26,441 nucleotides of DNA, taken from NCBI GenBank assembly GCA_003427395.1, contig BFEA01000628.1, positions 796,859 to 823,299 of the forward strand, read 5' to 3'. This DNA comes from Chara braunii. Its lineage: Eukaryota; Streptophyta; Charophyceae; Charales; Characeae. Of the stretch, positions 26,266 to 26,441 are shown one piece after another. A program made the translations under genes and the position numbers. The notes below the pieces were generated by a model. It was not told where the DNA came from. It was given only the letters and a program-made list of their open reading frames with translations, and searched no databases. The stretch's first letter is position 1, and the number at the start of each line of letters is the position of its first letter.

Positions 26266-26441
26266 AAGGTTGATTGATCAATCGAATGATTAAAGAGTCG
26301 TGAAATGTTTGATGGGATGATGGATTGTTTGATAGGATGGTTAAATGATTGATTGGTCGAATCATTTGATCGATTAATCAACTACATGATTAATGATTGA
26401 TTGATTGATTACTGCAATCTTTGTTTATTTATTATTTTTCC
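26266..26441. repeat. TTGATTGATCAATCGA-rich spacer at window end
   Basis: Reverse complement of 13030-13203, ending in the ATTATTTTTCC block that also closes the U units. No gene. Confidence 0.7.

Larger units (their letters stand above)
22263..26441 (-). repeat. Right arm of giant imperfect inverted repeat
   Basis: Reverse complement of parts of 13021-19700, as anchored there. It runs off the window end, so the outer limit of the inverted repeat is unknown. Confidence 0.85.

Overview
This looks like repeat-dominated nuclear DNA of a eukaryote. I see no intact host gene, no bacterial-style operon, no rRNA or tRNA gene and no CRISPR array. The one lineage clue is a fragment of plastid ndhI at about 7446-7665. 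Its protein resembles the NdhI of streptophyte plastids, so a charophyte alga or early-diverging land plant is my best guess. That is an inference: the fragment could be transferred plastid DNA or an assembly join. Scattered single Ns, a 23-N gap and long A/T runs show that the assembly is imperfect.

Layout. (1) 1-2275: an element bounded by long inverted repeats that contain (TCAA)n microsatellites, with no recognisable transposase. (2) 2392-3917: a second element with about 130-bp inverted ends, holding two nested foldbacks. (3) 3917-5090: short direct repeats, a cluster of TTCAACGGG motifs with a perfect hairpin, and a possible last exon with a poly(A) signal. (4) 5140-11913: the best-defined object, a nearly complete but mutated Penelope-like retroelement on the minus strand. 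It has two ~1.05-kb direct pseudo-LTRs, each carrying a type I hammerhead ribozyme, and a 48-bp target duplication. Its decayed reading frame runs zinc knuckle, coiled coil, SAP-like, N-terminal GIY-YIG nuclease, CxC block, reverse transcriptase. The ndhI fragment lies inside it. (5) 11962-16860: repeat units, degenerate TCGATTAATCGG arrays and a foldback MITE. (6) 16860-26441: a giant imperfect inverted repeat. Each arm holds a decayed DIRS-like retroelement (small hydrophobic ORF, gag-like ORF1, reverse transcriptase), and the arms converge on an 81-bp minisatellite of about 24 units at 19832-21855.

How the parts relate. The Penelope-like element inserted into a copy of the TCGATTAATCGG-containing repeat, which survives on both sides of it and again in both arms of the inverted repeat. 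The nuclease would nick the target, the reverse transcriptase would copy RNA there, and the ribozymes would process tandem transcripts. All coding regions here are interrupted, so this copy could move only with proteins supplied from elsewhere. The two DIRS-like copies carry different lesions, so they decayed independently after duplication. Neither shows RNase H or tyrosine recombinase in this window.
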